This document shows positions 9,557-18,410 of a stretch of DNA of 64,000 bases, one piece after another. The notes beneath the pieces were generated by a model. The model saw nothing but the letters and a program-made list of their open reading frames with translations. It made no database searches and was not told the origin of the DNA. The DNA is taken from contig CAVWLB010000010.1 of NCBI GenBank assembly GCA_963755695.1, forward strand, positions 2,294,001-2,358,000. Direction: 5' to 3'. The DNA comes from QHWT01 sp963755695 (GTDB taxonomy: Bacteria; Acidobacteriota; Vicinamibacteria; Vicinamibacterales; 2-12-FULL-66-21). The translations under genes and the position numbers were made by a program. Each line of letters starts with the position of its first letter. Within the stretch, counting starts at the first letter, position 1.

Positions 9557-10834
9557 CTACGGCTTCTCCTTCACGTCCGTCCAGAGCGGACGCGAGATGC
9601 CGTTCAAATCCCACATCACCTGCCCGGCCTTCACGGTCAGTTCGCACTCCAGTTTCTGATCGCCGAGCATCTTGGCGCCGGCCACGTCGATGAAACCAAA
9701 CTTTCCGCGCCGGAGGTTCAGCACGGCGATGTCCGCTTCGGCGCCGACGCTCAAGTGTCCGAGGTCGGGGCGCTTGATGACCTCTGCCGCCTTCGACGTG
9801 TTCGCCTTGATCACGTCCTGAATCGACATCCCCAGGTTCAGGAACTTCGACATCGTGTTCAGGATGTCTTTCATCCCGCTGTTCATGCTGCCGATGTGCA
9901 GGTCGGTGCTGATCACGTCGGGATAGAACCCCTGCTTGGTCGCCGGCACGGCCTGCCGGAACACAAAGCTGCCGCCGCCATGGCCGGCGTCGAAAATGAT
10001 CCCTCGCTTGCGCGCTTCCAGGACGTAGGGACGGACCTTTCCGCTCTCGTCCACGATTGGCGTTCTGCCGTTCACGTTTGCGTACGCATGCGTCAGGATG
10101 TCGCCGGGCCGCAAATATTTCAGGAGCAGGTCCTCGAGCGACAGCGGCGGCGTGTGGCCGCCGAAGTCGACCATGACCGGCACGTTGACGTCGGTGCCGG
10201 CTTCCACGGCCCGGATCACGGGATCCCACTCCGGCCCGTTGTAGTGGGCGACCTTGATCCCAATGATGAAATCCCGATACTGCCGGATCCGCATCGCGGT
10301 CAGCTTCGGATCCATGTCAGCCAGATTCTGCTCGACCGGGCCGCCCTTCATCCCGGATCCGACGATGTTGAGGAAGGCGAGAATGCGTGTCTTCGACCGA
10401 TCGATGACCTGTGTTTTGAACTGTGGAAAGTTCCGCCATCCCGAGCCGCCGGCGTCGACCAGTGTCGTCTGTCCGCTGCGAAACGAATGGTCGTCGGGCT
10501 GCACCGCGCTGTAGCCATTGCTGTAGGCCGCGTCGCTCTCCGATCCCCAGAACACATGCGCATGCATGTCGATGAGGCCGGGCGTCACATAGAAGCCGGT
10601 CGCGTCGGCGACCTCCCGCGCCCGCGACGCCGCTATGTTTTCCGCGACCATGGCGATCTTTCCGCCCGCCACTGCAACGTCGCGAACCGCATCGATGCCG
10701 TTCTTTGGATCGATGACATGTCCGTTCCTGATCAGCAGATCGAACTCGGGGTTCTGTCCGCGGATCACGACGCTGGCCATGCTCAGCATGGCGAACAACA
10801 GCAGATACCGAACACGCCCGGATCGATGAACCAC
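9557..10834 (-). CDS. Exported amidohydrolase / deacetylase (EF_0837-like)
   Basis: The 425-residue protein belongs to the amidohydrolase superfamily. The metal-binding HxH is in GLIDMHAHVFWG, and the N-terminal LLIRNGHVIDPKNGID strand and C-terminal VLNLRRGKFGFIDVAG are typical of dihydroorotase-like deacetylases (EF_0837/AHA_3915 group). The GTG start at 10834 was chosen because AAGGAG lies just upstream; it gives a Sec-type signal peptide (RYLLLFAMLSMASVV). The group is often encoded beside SelA-like PLP enzymes, as here. A plausible substrate is an N-acylated amino sugar acid or amino acid, but this is inference. Confidence 0.85.
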   Translation of the reverse strand: MVHRSGRVRYLLLFAMLSMASVVIRGQNPEFDLLIRNGHVIDPKNGIDAVRDVAVAGGKIAMVAENIAASRAREVADATGFYVTPGLIDMHAHVFWGSESDAAYSNGYSAVQPDDHSFRSGQTTLVDAGGSGWRNFPQFKTQVIDRSKTRILAFLNIVGSGMKGGPVEQNLADMDPKLTAMRIRQYRDFIIGIKVAHYNGPEWDPVIRAVEAGTDVNVPVMVDFGGHTPPLSLEDLLLKYLRPGDILTHAYANVNGRTPIVDESGKVRPYVLEARKRGIIFDAGHGGGSFVFRQAVPATKQGFYPDVISTDLHIGSMNSGMKDILNTMSKFLNLGMSIQDVIKANTSKAAEVIKRPDLGHLSVGAEADIAVLNLRRGKFGFIDVAGAKMLGDQKLECELTVKAGQVMWDLNGISRPLWTDVKEKP

Positions 10835-10963
10835 GCCTGTCTCCTTCACCGCACCTTGCTTGGCCGGCAAATGCCGCCTACGATGGACCACCAGGAGGGT
10901 TGAGTCAAGAAGGCCGAATGGATTCCACGTCGAATCCAATCGACACGGTGCTAAGGTGTGCCC

Positions 10964-12158
10964 ATGCATCGCCGCGATTTCTTCCGGCTTCTCGCAGCGG
11001 CGGCCGCTCCACCGTCGCTCATCCCATCCCGTCGAGGGTCCGCGCCATTTCTTGGAAACCCGCAGTCGCCGCAGACTTCCTCCAAGCTGCCAGCGCTCCG
11101 CGTCGTTTCCAGCTATGCACCATCGGCGATGCCCGGCATGCCGGGCCCGTATCCAGGCCGCGTCGTGTCGGTCAAGTCTGACAAGTGCGTCGACACCGCG
11201 ACGGGGACGGCAAACGACGAGGTGGTGCGCGAGATGATGGCGCGCGGCATGCGCACGCTCACCGGCGCCAACACCACGTCCGACGCCTGGCGGCGGTTCT
11301 TCCAGCCATCGGACGTCGTCGGGATCAAGGTCAATTGCGGCGGCTATCCGTACTGCATCTCCGCATACGAGGTGGTTGCAGAAGCCGTCCGTCAGCTCAC
11401 CGGCATCGGCGTGCCGGTCTCGCAGATTTACGTCTACGAGCGCTTTCAGAATCAGATGGACGAAGTGAACTATGCGCCGCCATCTGCCCGAAGGCGTGCA
11501 GACCGTCGCGGCGGAACGCGCCAACCGCAACGTCGACAACAGCGGCTACGACCCGGCGGTGTATTTGGAGGCCGACCTGTTCGGAGAAGACGACACGCGG
11601 TCCAACATGATGCGTCTGGTCTCGCAGCGCCTGACCAAGATCATCAACATCCCGAACATGAAGGATCACGGCGCTGCCGGCGTCACCGGGTGCCTGAAGA
11701 ACATCGCCTACGGCAGCTTCTCCAACGTGGCGCGGACGCACCAGCGAGGCAAGTCGCACACCTATTCGGTCATTGGCACGCTGGCGTCGATCGAGCCGCT
11801 GCGGTCCAGGACCGTGCTGCAGATCATGGACGGACTGCGCGGCGTGTGGCACGGCGGTCCATTTGCCAGGACGACGCGATACGTGTTCTATCCGCGGCAG
11901 ATGATGTTCGGTACCGATCCGGTGGCGATCGATCGGCTGCTGCTCGACATCATCGACAACGAGCGCCGGGCGCACGGCGCGATCTCGATCTGGGATCGAT
12001 CGCCAAGCTCGCTGAAGATGGACGACGGCGAGGCGCGAGATGCCGACCCCAACGTCAACATCATCATTCGAGAGCCGGGGCACGTGGAGTACGCCTCGAC
12101 GCTCGGGCTCGGCGTCTACGATCGTTCGCAGATCAACGTCCAGGACGTCACGGTATGA
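10964..12158 (+). CDS. DUF362 domain protein with Tat leader (frameshifted)
   Basis: The N-terminal part MHRRDFFRLLAAAAAP is a Tat-type leader preceded by AAGGTG. The body contains SDVVGIKVNCGG and, after a +1 shift near 11475, IINIPNMKDHGAAGVTGCLKN and FGTDPVAIDRLLLDII, the conserved blocks of DUF362 proteins. Removing one G (TAT-G-CGC) restores a continuous frame of about 397 residues, so a sequence error is likely. DUF362 proteins often come with ferredoxin domains; no CxxCxxC cluster is present here. The stop overlaps the next start (ATGA), so the two genes are translationally coupled. Confidence 0.78.
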
Positions 12159-13096
12159 CGCCGCTGGTGCTCGCAATTGTTGCTCTGCCCTGCGTCTACT
12201 GGACCGAGGGTGTAGAGAGCAAGGCGAGGTTGGAGGCGGCCGGGGTCACCAGGATCTGCGTCGCGGCCGATCAGGTGGAGAACTGGCGCGCGGCTGGCAT
12301 TACGGCAAGCGCCGTCACTCCAGCGGATCTCGCCTCCAGGGAAACGGTGCCGGTTCCGGGCGTCACCGCCAGAGCCGGACTCGCGTCGCCCACGCGCGCC
12401 CCGTGGATCGTGGCAAACGGCTGGCGGTTCTCACGCAATCCTGGCCGGAAATATCTTTACAACGCCACTCCCGACACCGCCGCGATCGCGGCGGCGGAAG
12501 CATTCGCATATGGTGCCGATGCGATTCTAAAGATCGATCCGTCTGATTTGCAGGCCGTGGGCGGGATGATGACGTTCCTGGAAGGGCTGCCGTCCGTCGA
12601 ACTCCCGACGGTGGCTGATTTCGCGGTCGTGGACGATGGAACGCCGGTCACTGGCGAGGTGATGAACCTGCTGGCACGCCGCAATCTCCTGTTCAAGGTG
12701 GTCAAGGCGCCGTCGTCAGAGTTCCGGATCAACGTCAGCGTCGGTAAGCCTGAATATCCGGTGGAGGAAGCCGCCGATCCGAGCGCCTTCGCGCAGAAGA
12801 TCCGTCGTCAGCTCACCGACGAGCAGCGAACGGTCCGCATCTATGGAAGCGAGGTCGTCATCTGCCGGCTCACGGGCAATGGCGAGCGCCTCCGGTTGCA
12901 CCTCCTCAACTACGGAGGCTCGGAGATCCAGGGACTCCATATCCGGCTGCGTGGCAGCTTTCGCCCCCGCGACGCCTTCGTCGCCGGCGTGGGCCGGATC
13001 GAACTGCAGGATCAGGTTGCCGCGAATGGCGCCACCGAGTTCTCGATCCCGAGACTCACAACCTATGCCGTCATCGATTTCGACGTCGCGAAATAG
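12155..13096 (+). CDS. Exported protein of unknown function coupled to DUF362
   Basis: The 313-residue protein starts at the ATGA overlap with the DUF362 gene and opens with a signal peptide (MTPLVLAIVALPCVYW). The first 170 residues alternate short beta strands and helices, with ICVAADQVENW, PWIVANGWRF and AFAYGADAILKID, suggesting a Rossmann or TIM-like layer. The last roughly 140 residues (RTVRIYGSEVVICRLTGNGERLRLHLLNYG to SIPRLTTYAVIDFDV) look like a beta sandwich, as found at the C terminus of many glycoside hydrolases. I do not recognise the family. The coupling suggests that it works with the DUF362 protein. Confidence 0.7.
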   Translation: MTPLVLAIVALPCVYWTEGVESKARLEAAGVTRICVAADQVENWRAAGITASAVTPADLASRETVPVPGVTARAGLASPTRAPWIVANGWRFSRNPGRKYLYNATPDTAAIAAAEAFAYGADAILKIDPSDLQAVGGMMTFLEGLPSVELPTVADFAVVDDGTPVTGEVMNLLARRNLLFKVVKAPSSEFRINVSVGKPEYPVEEAADPSAFAQKIRRQLTDEQRTVRIYGSEVVICRLTGNGERLRLHLLNYGGSEIQGLHIRLRGSFRPRDAFVAGVGRIELQDQVAANGATEFSIPRLTTYAVIDFDVAK

Positions 13097-13098
13097 GC

Positions 13099-14476
13099 TC
13101 ACGGCCTGATCACCGTGCCGTCGCTGCGCCGCGTCGTGCCCCACGAGTAGTCGAAGTTCGGCGGGCCGGTCGGGAACGGGAACTTCGCCGCCAGCTTCTC
13201 GTCGACCTCGATGCCGAGGCCCGGCTTCTCCTGCGCCAGCATGTAGCCGTTCTTCACCTCGGGGCAGCCGACGAACACGTCCTGCGTCTCCTGCGGGAAG
13301 CCGCTGCCTTCGTGGACGCCGAAGTTGTAGCTCGCCAGCTCCAGCGCGAGCTGCGCGGCGTGCGCGAGCGGCGAGGCGTCGCCCGGGCCGTGCCACGCGG
13401 TGCGCACGCCGAAGAACTCGCACAGCGCCGTCCACCTTGCGCGCCGGGCTCAGGCCGCCGATCTGCGAGATGTGGATGCGGATGAAGTCGATCAGCCGCT
13501 CCTTGATGAGCGGCACGTATTCGTGCTGCGTGTTGAACAGCTCGCCCATCGCGATCGGCATGCTCGTCTGCTGGCGCAGCAGCCGGAAGTGATCGTTCTC
13601 TTCCGGCGGGAACGGATCCTCGAGGAAGAACAGGCGGTACGGCTCGAGCGCCTTGCACAGGTTGATCGCCTGGTTGAGGCGTGACGCGCTCGTGCACGTC
13701 GTGCAGCAGCTCGACCTCGTCGCCGAGCTTGGTGCGCAGGTGCTCGAACAGCTTCGGCAGCATGCGCACGTAGGGCGCCGGCTCCCAGATCGCGCTCGGA
13801 TTGGTCGGGCCGACGACCTCGTTCGGCGCCGCCGGCCGGCGCCGGCGCGGTGCTGCGCGCGCCGTAGCCGGCGTAGCCGGGCGTCGCCACCTGGACGCGG
13901 ACGTGGCGGAAGCCCTGCTCCATCGCCCGCCGCGCGCTGTCCTCGACTTCCGCGAAGCTGGTGCCGCTGGCGTGGAAGTAGCAGTCGGCGCCGTGCCGGA
14001 CCTTGCCGCCGAGCAGCTGATAGAGCGGCATCCCGGCGCGCTTGCCCTTGATGTCCCACAGCGCGATGTCGACGCCGCTCATCGCGTTGAACAGCACCGG
14101 CCGTTGCGCCAGTACGAGCTGACGTAGCTCGACTGCCAGATGTCCTCGATCTCGTCGACGTTGCGGCCGATGAGGAACGGCTTGAGGTACTGCTCGAGCG
14201 CCGTCTGGACGACCAGCGCGCGCTGCGTGAACGTGGCGCAGCCCCAGCCGACGAGCCCCGGCTCGGTCGTCTCGACCTTGACGACCACCAGGCGGATGCG
14301 GTTCGGCGCGGTGAGGATCGTCTTGATGTCGCGGATCTTGATCGGCGCCGTCCCGGCACCGCCTGCGCGAAGCCCGGATGCACGATCGGCTCGATCGCAC
14401 CGGCAAGTCGGTCTCCGGAAGCCAGCAGCGAAGCGCCGCCGAGCGAGAGCGTCCCGAGTGCATCACGACGATTCAT
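13099..14476 (-). CDS. Enolase-superfamily (MR/MLE) dehydratase with Tat leader, heavily frameshifted
   Basis: The frame starts MNRRDALGTLSLGG after GGAGG, a twin-arginine-like leader. Fragments in different frames join into one mandelate racemase/galactonate dehydratase-type protein: IRLVVVKVETTEPGLVGWG, SSYWRNGPVLFNAMSGVDIALWDIKGK, VRMLPKLFEHLRTKLG, ELLHDVHERVTLNQAINLCKALEPY, FFLEDPFPPEEN, IAMGELFN and HEGSGFPQ. The metal ligands D (LLHDVHE), E (FLEDP) and E (GELFN) are all present. At least five single-base indels are needed, mostly insertions, plus one deletion (GGG to GG at WRNGPV). Coding similarity is uninterrupted in every segment, which favours sequencing error over decay. The likely reaction is dehydration of an aldonic acid. 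Confidence 0.75.
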
Positions 14477-14635
14477 GTGCCCTCCATCGAGAACCATTGA
14501 GCCTCGAACACCGACACCAGCGGCCGTTGCGCGTCACGCACGAATTCGCGCCGAGGACGCAGAGGCGGTATTCCTTGAAGAATTCACTTTAACGCTCCTG
14601 CGGGCTCCGCGTGAGTACATCCGTTGTCTGCCTCT

Positions 14636-15880
14636 CTACCAATGCGTCAGCGACCCATCCGGGCGCTTGTAGACGTTCCGGCGGCCCGGCTCCGTGACCT
14701 CGCCGATCATGCGTCAGCCGCTTCATGTCCGCGGTGACGCCCAGGCCCGGCCGCTGGTTCGTGTACGCCTTGCCGTTCTTGAAGTCCAGGCACTCCGGCA
14801 GGTAGTCGATCGGCCGGCCGCCGTAGTTGTACTCCATCAGCACCGGACCCGAGAACGTCGACAGGCAGTTGACGAGCGCCGCGGTGGCGATCGGGCCGGT
14901 GAAGTGCGGGATGATGCCGACCGCGTGGGTCTCGCAGATGGCCGCGACCTTCATCATCTCGGTGATGCCGCCGACGTTGGGCAGCGTCGACCGGATGAAG
15001 TCGACGTCGTGGTTCTCGACCAGCCGGTTGAAGTCCCACTTCAGGCCCCATTCCTCGCCGTGGGTCAGCGGCACCGTAGTCATCTGCCGCAGCTTCGGGA
15101 TGTCCTGGAGCGCGTGCTCGTCGCGGACCGGATCCTCGACGAAGAACGGCTCGTACTCCTCGATGGCCTTGCAGAGCCGCAGCGCGTCGTTGAGATCGAA
15201 GCGCTGGTGGAAGTCGATGCACCAGTTGCCGTCCGGGCCGACACCTTCGCGCACGTCCCTGCAGTCCTGCGCGACCTGCCGCACGACCGAACGCGTGTCG
15301 TAGACGTCGCCGATCGGCGACGTCGGCCGGCGCCCATGCGGAACGCGCGATAGCCCGCCTCCATCGTCGCGCGGGCGCGCTCCTTCAAGCTCAGTTTCGC
15401 GTCGGTGGAGACGCCCGGAGGACGCGCGCCGCGAGTCGCGTAGCACTCGCAATAGTCGCGCGCCGCGCCGCCCAGCAGCTCGTGCACCGGAACACCGAGC
15501 GCCTTGCCTTTGATGTCCCACAGCGCGAGATCGAGCGCGCCGAGCGCGTGCGCCTTCTCGCGGCCCGGCGGATAGAACCAGGCGATGTACGCTTCCTGCC
15601 AGATCGCCTCGGTGTGGAACGGGTTCTTGCCGATCAGCGTCCCCGCGCACTGCTCGAGCGTGTCCTTGGCGCCGCCTTCGCCGATGCCGGTGATGCCGAT
15701 GTCGGTCTCGACCGTCACCACCATGTTGCTCTGGTTGAAGAGCGGATTCAGGTTCGGCGGGCGATAGATTCGCACGCGGGTGATCTTCGCCTTCGGCAGT
15801 TCGGCCACCGCGGGGCTCGATCGAAGCAAGCCGACCGCCGGCGCGGTCGCGAGAGCCTTGAAGAAGGTTCGTCGGTCCAT
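14636..15880 (-). CDS. Enolase-superfamily (galactonate dehydratase-like) protein with Tat leader, frameshifted
   Basis: MDRRTFFKALATAPAVGLL is a twin-arginine leader. The body has the MR/MLE N-terminal cap (MVVTVETDIGITGIGEGG), SLKERARATMEAGYRAFRMG, WCIDFHQRFD with the first metal-ligand Asp, EPFFVEDPV, PLTHGEEWG and the terminal barrel strand ALVNCLSTFSG. Two inserted bases near 15320-15335 and one near 14719 break the frame. Removing three bases gives a continuous protein ending RPDGSLTHW at the TAG at 14636, which is why I place the end there rather than at the longer shifted frame. It is 19 bp downstream of apbE and probably in the same transcript. Confidence 0.78.
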
Positions 15881-15899
15881 GCGTCACTCTCCGAAAGCG

Positions 15900-16898
15900 T
15901 TACTGATGAACCATCGTCCAGCCGTGGGTCGCATTCGGAAGAAAGAAGAGCGCCTCGGTGTTCCGCAACCGCTTCAAGTAAGCGCGGGAGCGCTCCGGGC
16001 CGAGCACGAAGAACGCGTCGTCGAGCGCATCGCCCGCCGCGCCACTGCTCGTGAGGACGGCGACGCTCAGCACCCCCTGGACGGGACTGCCGGTGCGCGG
16101 GTCCATGATGTGCGAGTACCTCACGCCGCCTGCCTCGAAGAACTTCTCGGAGGTGCCAGCCACCGAGAGCGCACGATCCTTCAGCTGAACCGAGGTCGCA
16201 ACCTTGCCGGCCTGGAGGGGATCCTGGATCTGGACGTCCCATCCGGCGCCCGCGGGCGGCGCACCGAGCCCGTAGATCGTGCTGCCACCGGCACTCACCA
16301 GGCCCGCGGCAATCTTCCGTCCCTTCAGCACGTTGATGACGCGATCGACCGCGTAGCCTTTGGCGATTCCTCCGAGATCGAGTTCGACGCCTTCCGTGTC
16401 GAACGCGATCGTCCCTTGTTCCCGGTTCAAGGTCACGTGGTTGCTCCCGACATGACGCCGCGCGGCAGCGAGCTCCGAGGTGGAAGGCATCCGGCCCTCG
16501 GCGAGGAAGAAGCCCCATGCTTTCATCAACGGGCCAACCGTGATGTCAAACGCGCCATCGGAGTCCCGATTGTAGGCCGTCGCCATGACCAGGAACTCGA
16601 ACAGCTCCCGGTCGACCCGCACCGGATGACGGGCAGCCTCGGCGTTGATGCGGGAGAGTGCGCTGTCAGGTTTGTAGTTGCTCATCAACCGATCGATGCG
16701 GTCGACTTCATCGAGCGCTTCGTTCGCGATCTTCGGCAAGGCGTCGGCGTCTGGTCCGTACATCTCGATGGTGTAAAGGCACGCCATCGACATGCGGCTG
16801 GCTTCGTGCCGGTGGAGGGACGGCGACCGGACCGGCACCGTTTCCCAGGCAAGGGCGGCGACGCAGACGACGAGCGCCGGCATCCGGGCAGCGGCCAT
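15900..16898 (-). CDS. apbE: FAD:protein FMN transferase (ApbE)
   Basis: The 332-residue protein has a short N-terminal signal segment (ALVVCVAALAWETV) and ApbE landmarks: MACLYTIEMYG, the DALSRIN-like region, DGAFDITVGPLMKAWGF, the catalytic/flavin motif VELDLGGIAKGYAVD, GLVSAGGSTIYGLG and the late SHIMDPRTGSPV loop that binds Mg. ApbE attaches FMN to Thr/Ser of exported flavoproteins such as Rnf, Nqr or urocanate reductase-like enzymes. No obvious flavinylation target is in the window. The ATG shares one base with the stop of the upstream ceramidase-like gene (TGATG), so translation is coupled. Confidence 0.9.
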   Translation of the reverse strand: MAAARMPALVVCVAALAWETVPVRSPSLHRHEASRMSMACLYTIEMYGPDADALPKIANEALDEVDRIDRLMSNYKPDSALSRINAEAARHPVRVDRELFEFLVMATAYNRDSDGAFDITVGPLMKAWGFFLAEGRMPSTSELAAARRHVGSNHVTLNREQGTIAFDTEGVELDLGGIAKGYAVDRVINVLKGRKIAAGLVSAGGSTIYGLGAPPAGAGWDVQIQDPLQAGKVATSVQLKDRALSVAGTSEKFFEAGGVRYSHIMDPRTGSPVQGVLSVAVLTSSGAAGDALDDAFFVLGPERSRAYLKRLRNTEALFFLPNATHGWTMVHQ

Positions 16899-18196
16899 CA
16901 AAAGAACGCGTTCATCATGTCGACGAGGCCGGTGACAATCGCGTTCTCGGCGCAGCCGCGCTTCACGTGGGTCGCAATCACCTCGTAACTCATGCGATCG
17001 TAGGCCGCATCGTCGGGCAGATATCCGCTCGACCCATTGCAGTGGGTCACCAGGACAGTGCGATTGAAGGGCGACTCTCGTTTCAATCCGAGACCGATAT
17101 TGGTGAGGGCCTCTCCCGACACCCCGGCGATCGCGATGTCGTTGATGACCAGCAGTGACAAGCGAATCGCAACCGGATCCGCGTCATCGGTCTTGTACTC
17201 TCCCGACCCCGGGATCTGCACAGTTCGCTTCCCCGGGCAGGTGATCACTTTCTGCACGCCGCGAATGTGCCCGCGGCTGGACGTCCTGATCCCGTCGGCA
17301 ACCCTGATCACCTCTTCTCCAACGAGTTGCCCGAGCGCCGCCACGTTCTTGAAATCCGTTCCGACGCGATAGATGGGATCCTGATCCCCGGCGGCTCCAC
17401 TCGTCCAGGGAGAGACGACCGGGTCGTGGTAGTGCGCTTCGACGACGTGAGATATCGCGCCAGGAAGATCCGCGCTGATCTGCAGGTTGGCCGGACCCAG
17501 TACCGTTCCATGGACGGCGTAGTTGGTGAAGATGGCAATCGGCTCGCCTGACGCCCTCTCGAATTTGATCACCGCCACGGTCTTGTCCGAGACGTCATCA
17601 GGGTTGCTGCCAAGCATCCATCCGCCGCTTCCGTCTGGCGCGCGGCGGTTGGTGTTCACGTTCGCCTTGCCGGTACCGAACCCGACGCTCGCGGGTTGAA
17701 GTCCGGCCTGCGCGCGACCTACCGCGGCGACGATCGCATCCTCGAGCCTCCGGACGTACTCGGCGCGCCTCTTTGCTACATCCCCTTCCGCCGGCTCGTC
17801 GTAAGTTCCGATCGCCGGCGCGGCGTGAGTGTGGACCGACGCGAGCAGGATGTTGTCGCGCGGAATTTTCGTCTCCGCGGTCAATCGCGTGACGATCTCC
17901 TCCCAGAGCGCGGCGGAGATGCCAATGACTTCACATCCAATCACCGCAGCCTGTGTGGCGCCATCATCAACCACGATTGCCCGAACGCTGAGAGGGTCAT
18001 GAATCGCCTTGAATCCGTCAGTGCGGCTCCCATAGCCGCTCATGGGCAGCGCCGCCTCGGGCGCCGGGGTGATATCCACCTTTGCCGCGCCGGCCCGTAG
18101 CACGCCAGCGGGCGGAGTGCCGGATGAACGTGGCGGCACTTGAACAGCAAGCGAGGCAATGAAGACAAACCCGAGACTGGCGGCGCTCTTGAGCAT
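16898..18196 (-). CDS. Neutral/alkaline non-lysosomal ceramidase-like exported hydrolase
   Basis: The 432-residue protein has a signal peptide (FVFIASLAVQVPP) and then AGAAKVDITPAP, the signature start of the ceramidase_alk N-terminal domain. The zinc-site region SVHTHAAPA and the later TNYAVHGTVLG and SGAAGDQDP loops are present. The C-terminal Ig-like domain of true ceramidases is missing, as in many short environmental homologues, so the substrate may not be ceramide. It is the first gene of a four-gene minus-strand run that continues with apbE and two MR/MLE genes. Confidence 0.83.
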   Translation of the reverse strand: MLKSAASLGFVFIASLAVQVPPRSSGTPPAGVLRAGAAKVDITPAPEAALPMSGYGSRTDGFKAIHDPLSVRAIVVDDGATQAAVIGCEVIGISAALWEEIVTRLTAETKIPRDNILLASVHTHAAPAIGTYDEPAEGDVAKRRAEYVRRLEDAIVAAVGRAQAGLQPASVGFGTGKANVNTNRRAPDGSGGWMLGSNPDDVSDKTVAVIKFERASGEPIAIFTNYAVHGTVLGPANLQISADLPGAISHVVEAHYHDPVVSPWTSGAAGDQDPIYRVGTDFKNVAALGQLVGEEVIRVADGIRTSSRGHIRGVQKVITCPGKRTVQIPGSGEYKTDDADPVAIRLSLLVINDIAIAGVSGEALTNIGLGLKRESPFNRTVLVTHCNGSSGYLPDDAAYDRMSYEVIATHVKRGCAENAIVTGLVDMMNAFF

Positions 18197-18215
18197 GACA
18201 GGATGTTGCTGCGCT

Positions 18216-18295
18216 CTGGTCGATCTTGATTCGTGTGAGCCGTGTTCTTCAGCGGCTGGTCGATCTTGATCCGTATGATCCGTGTTCTTCAGCGT
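18216..18295. repeat. Two tandem 40-bp repeats upstream of the ceramidase-like gene
   Basis: The units at 18216-18255 and 18256-18295 both begin CTGGTCGATCTTGAT and carry CGTGTTCTTCAGCG towards the end; they differ at a few positions in the middle. A third partial copy of CCGTGTTCTTC follows at about 18300. Confidence 0.8.
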
Positions 18296-18315
18296 TGTTC
18301 CGTGTTCTTCGTTGT

Positions 18316-18398
18316 TGTTCAGTGGCTGAGGATCCTTTCAGTGTGTTCAGTGGCTGACGATCTTTTCAGTGTGTTCAGTGGCTGAGGATCCCTCTCCG
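18316..18398. repeat. Three tandem 28-bp repeats
   Basis: The units start at 18316, 18344 and 18372 with TGTTCAGTGGCTGA followed by GATC. The third decays at its end, and GCTCAGTGGCTCAG follows. The array fills the space between the ceramidase-like gene start and the 3' end of the next MR/MLE gene. Confidence 0.82.
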
Positions 18399-18410
18399 TT
18401 GCTCAGTGGC

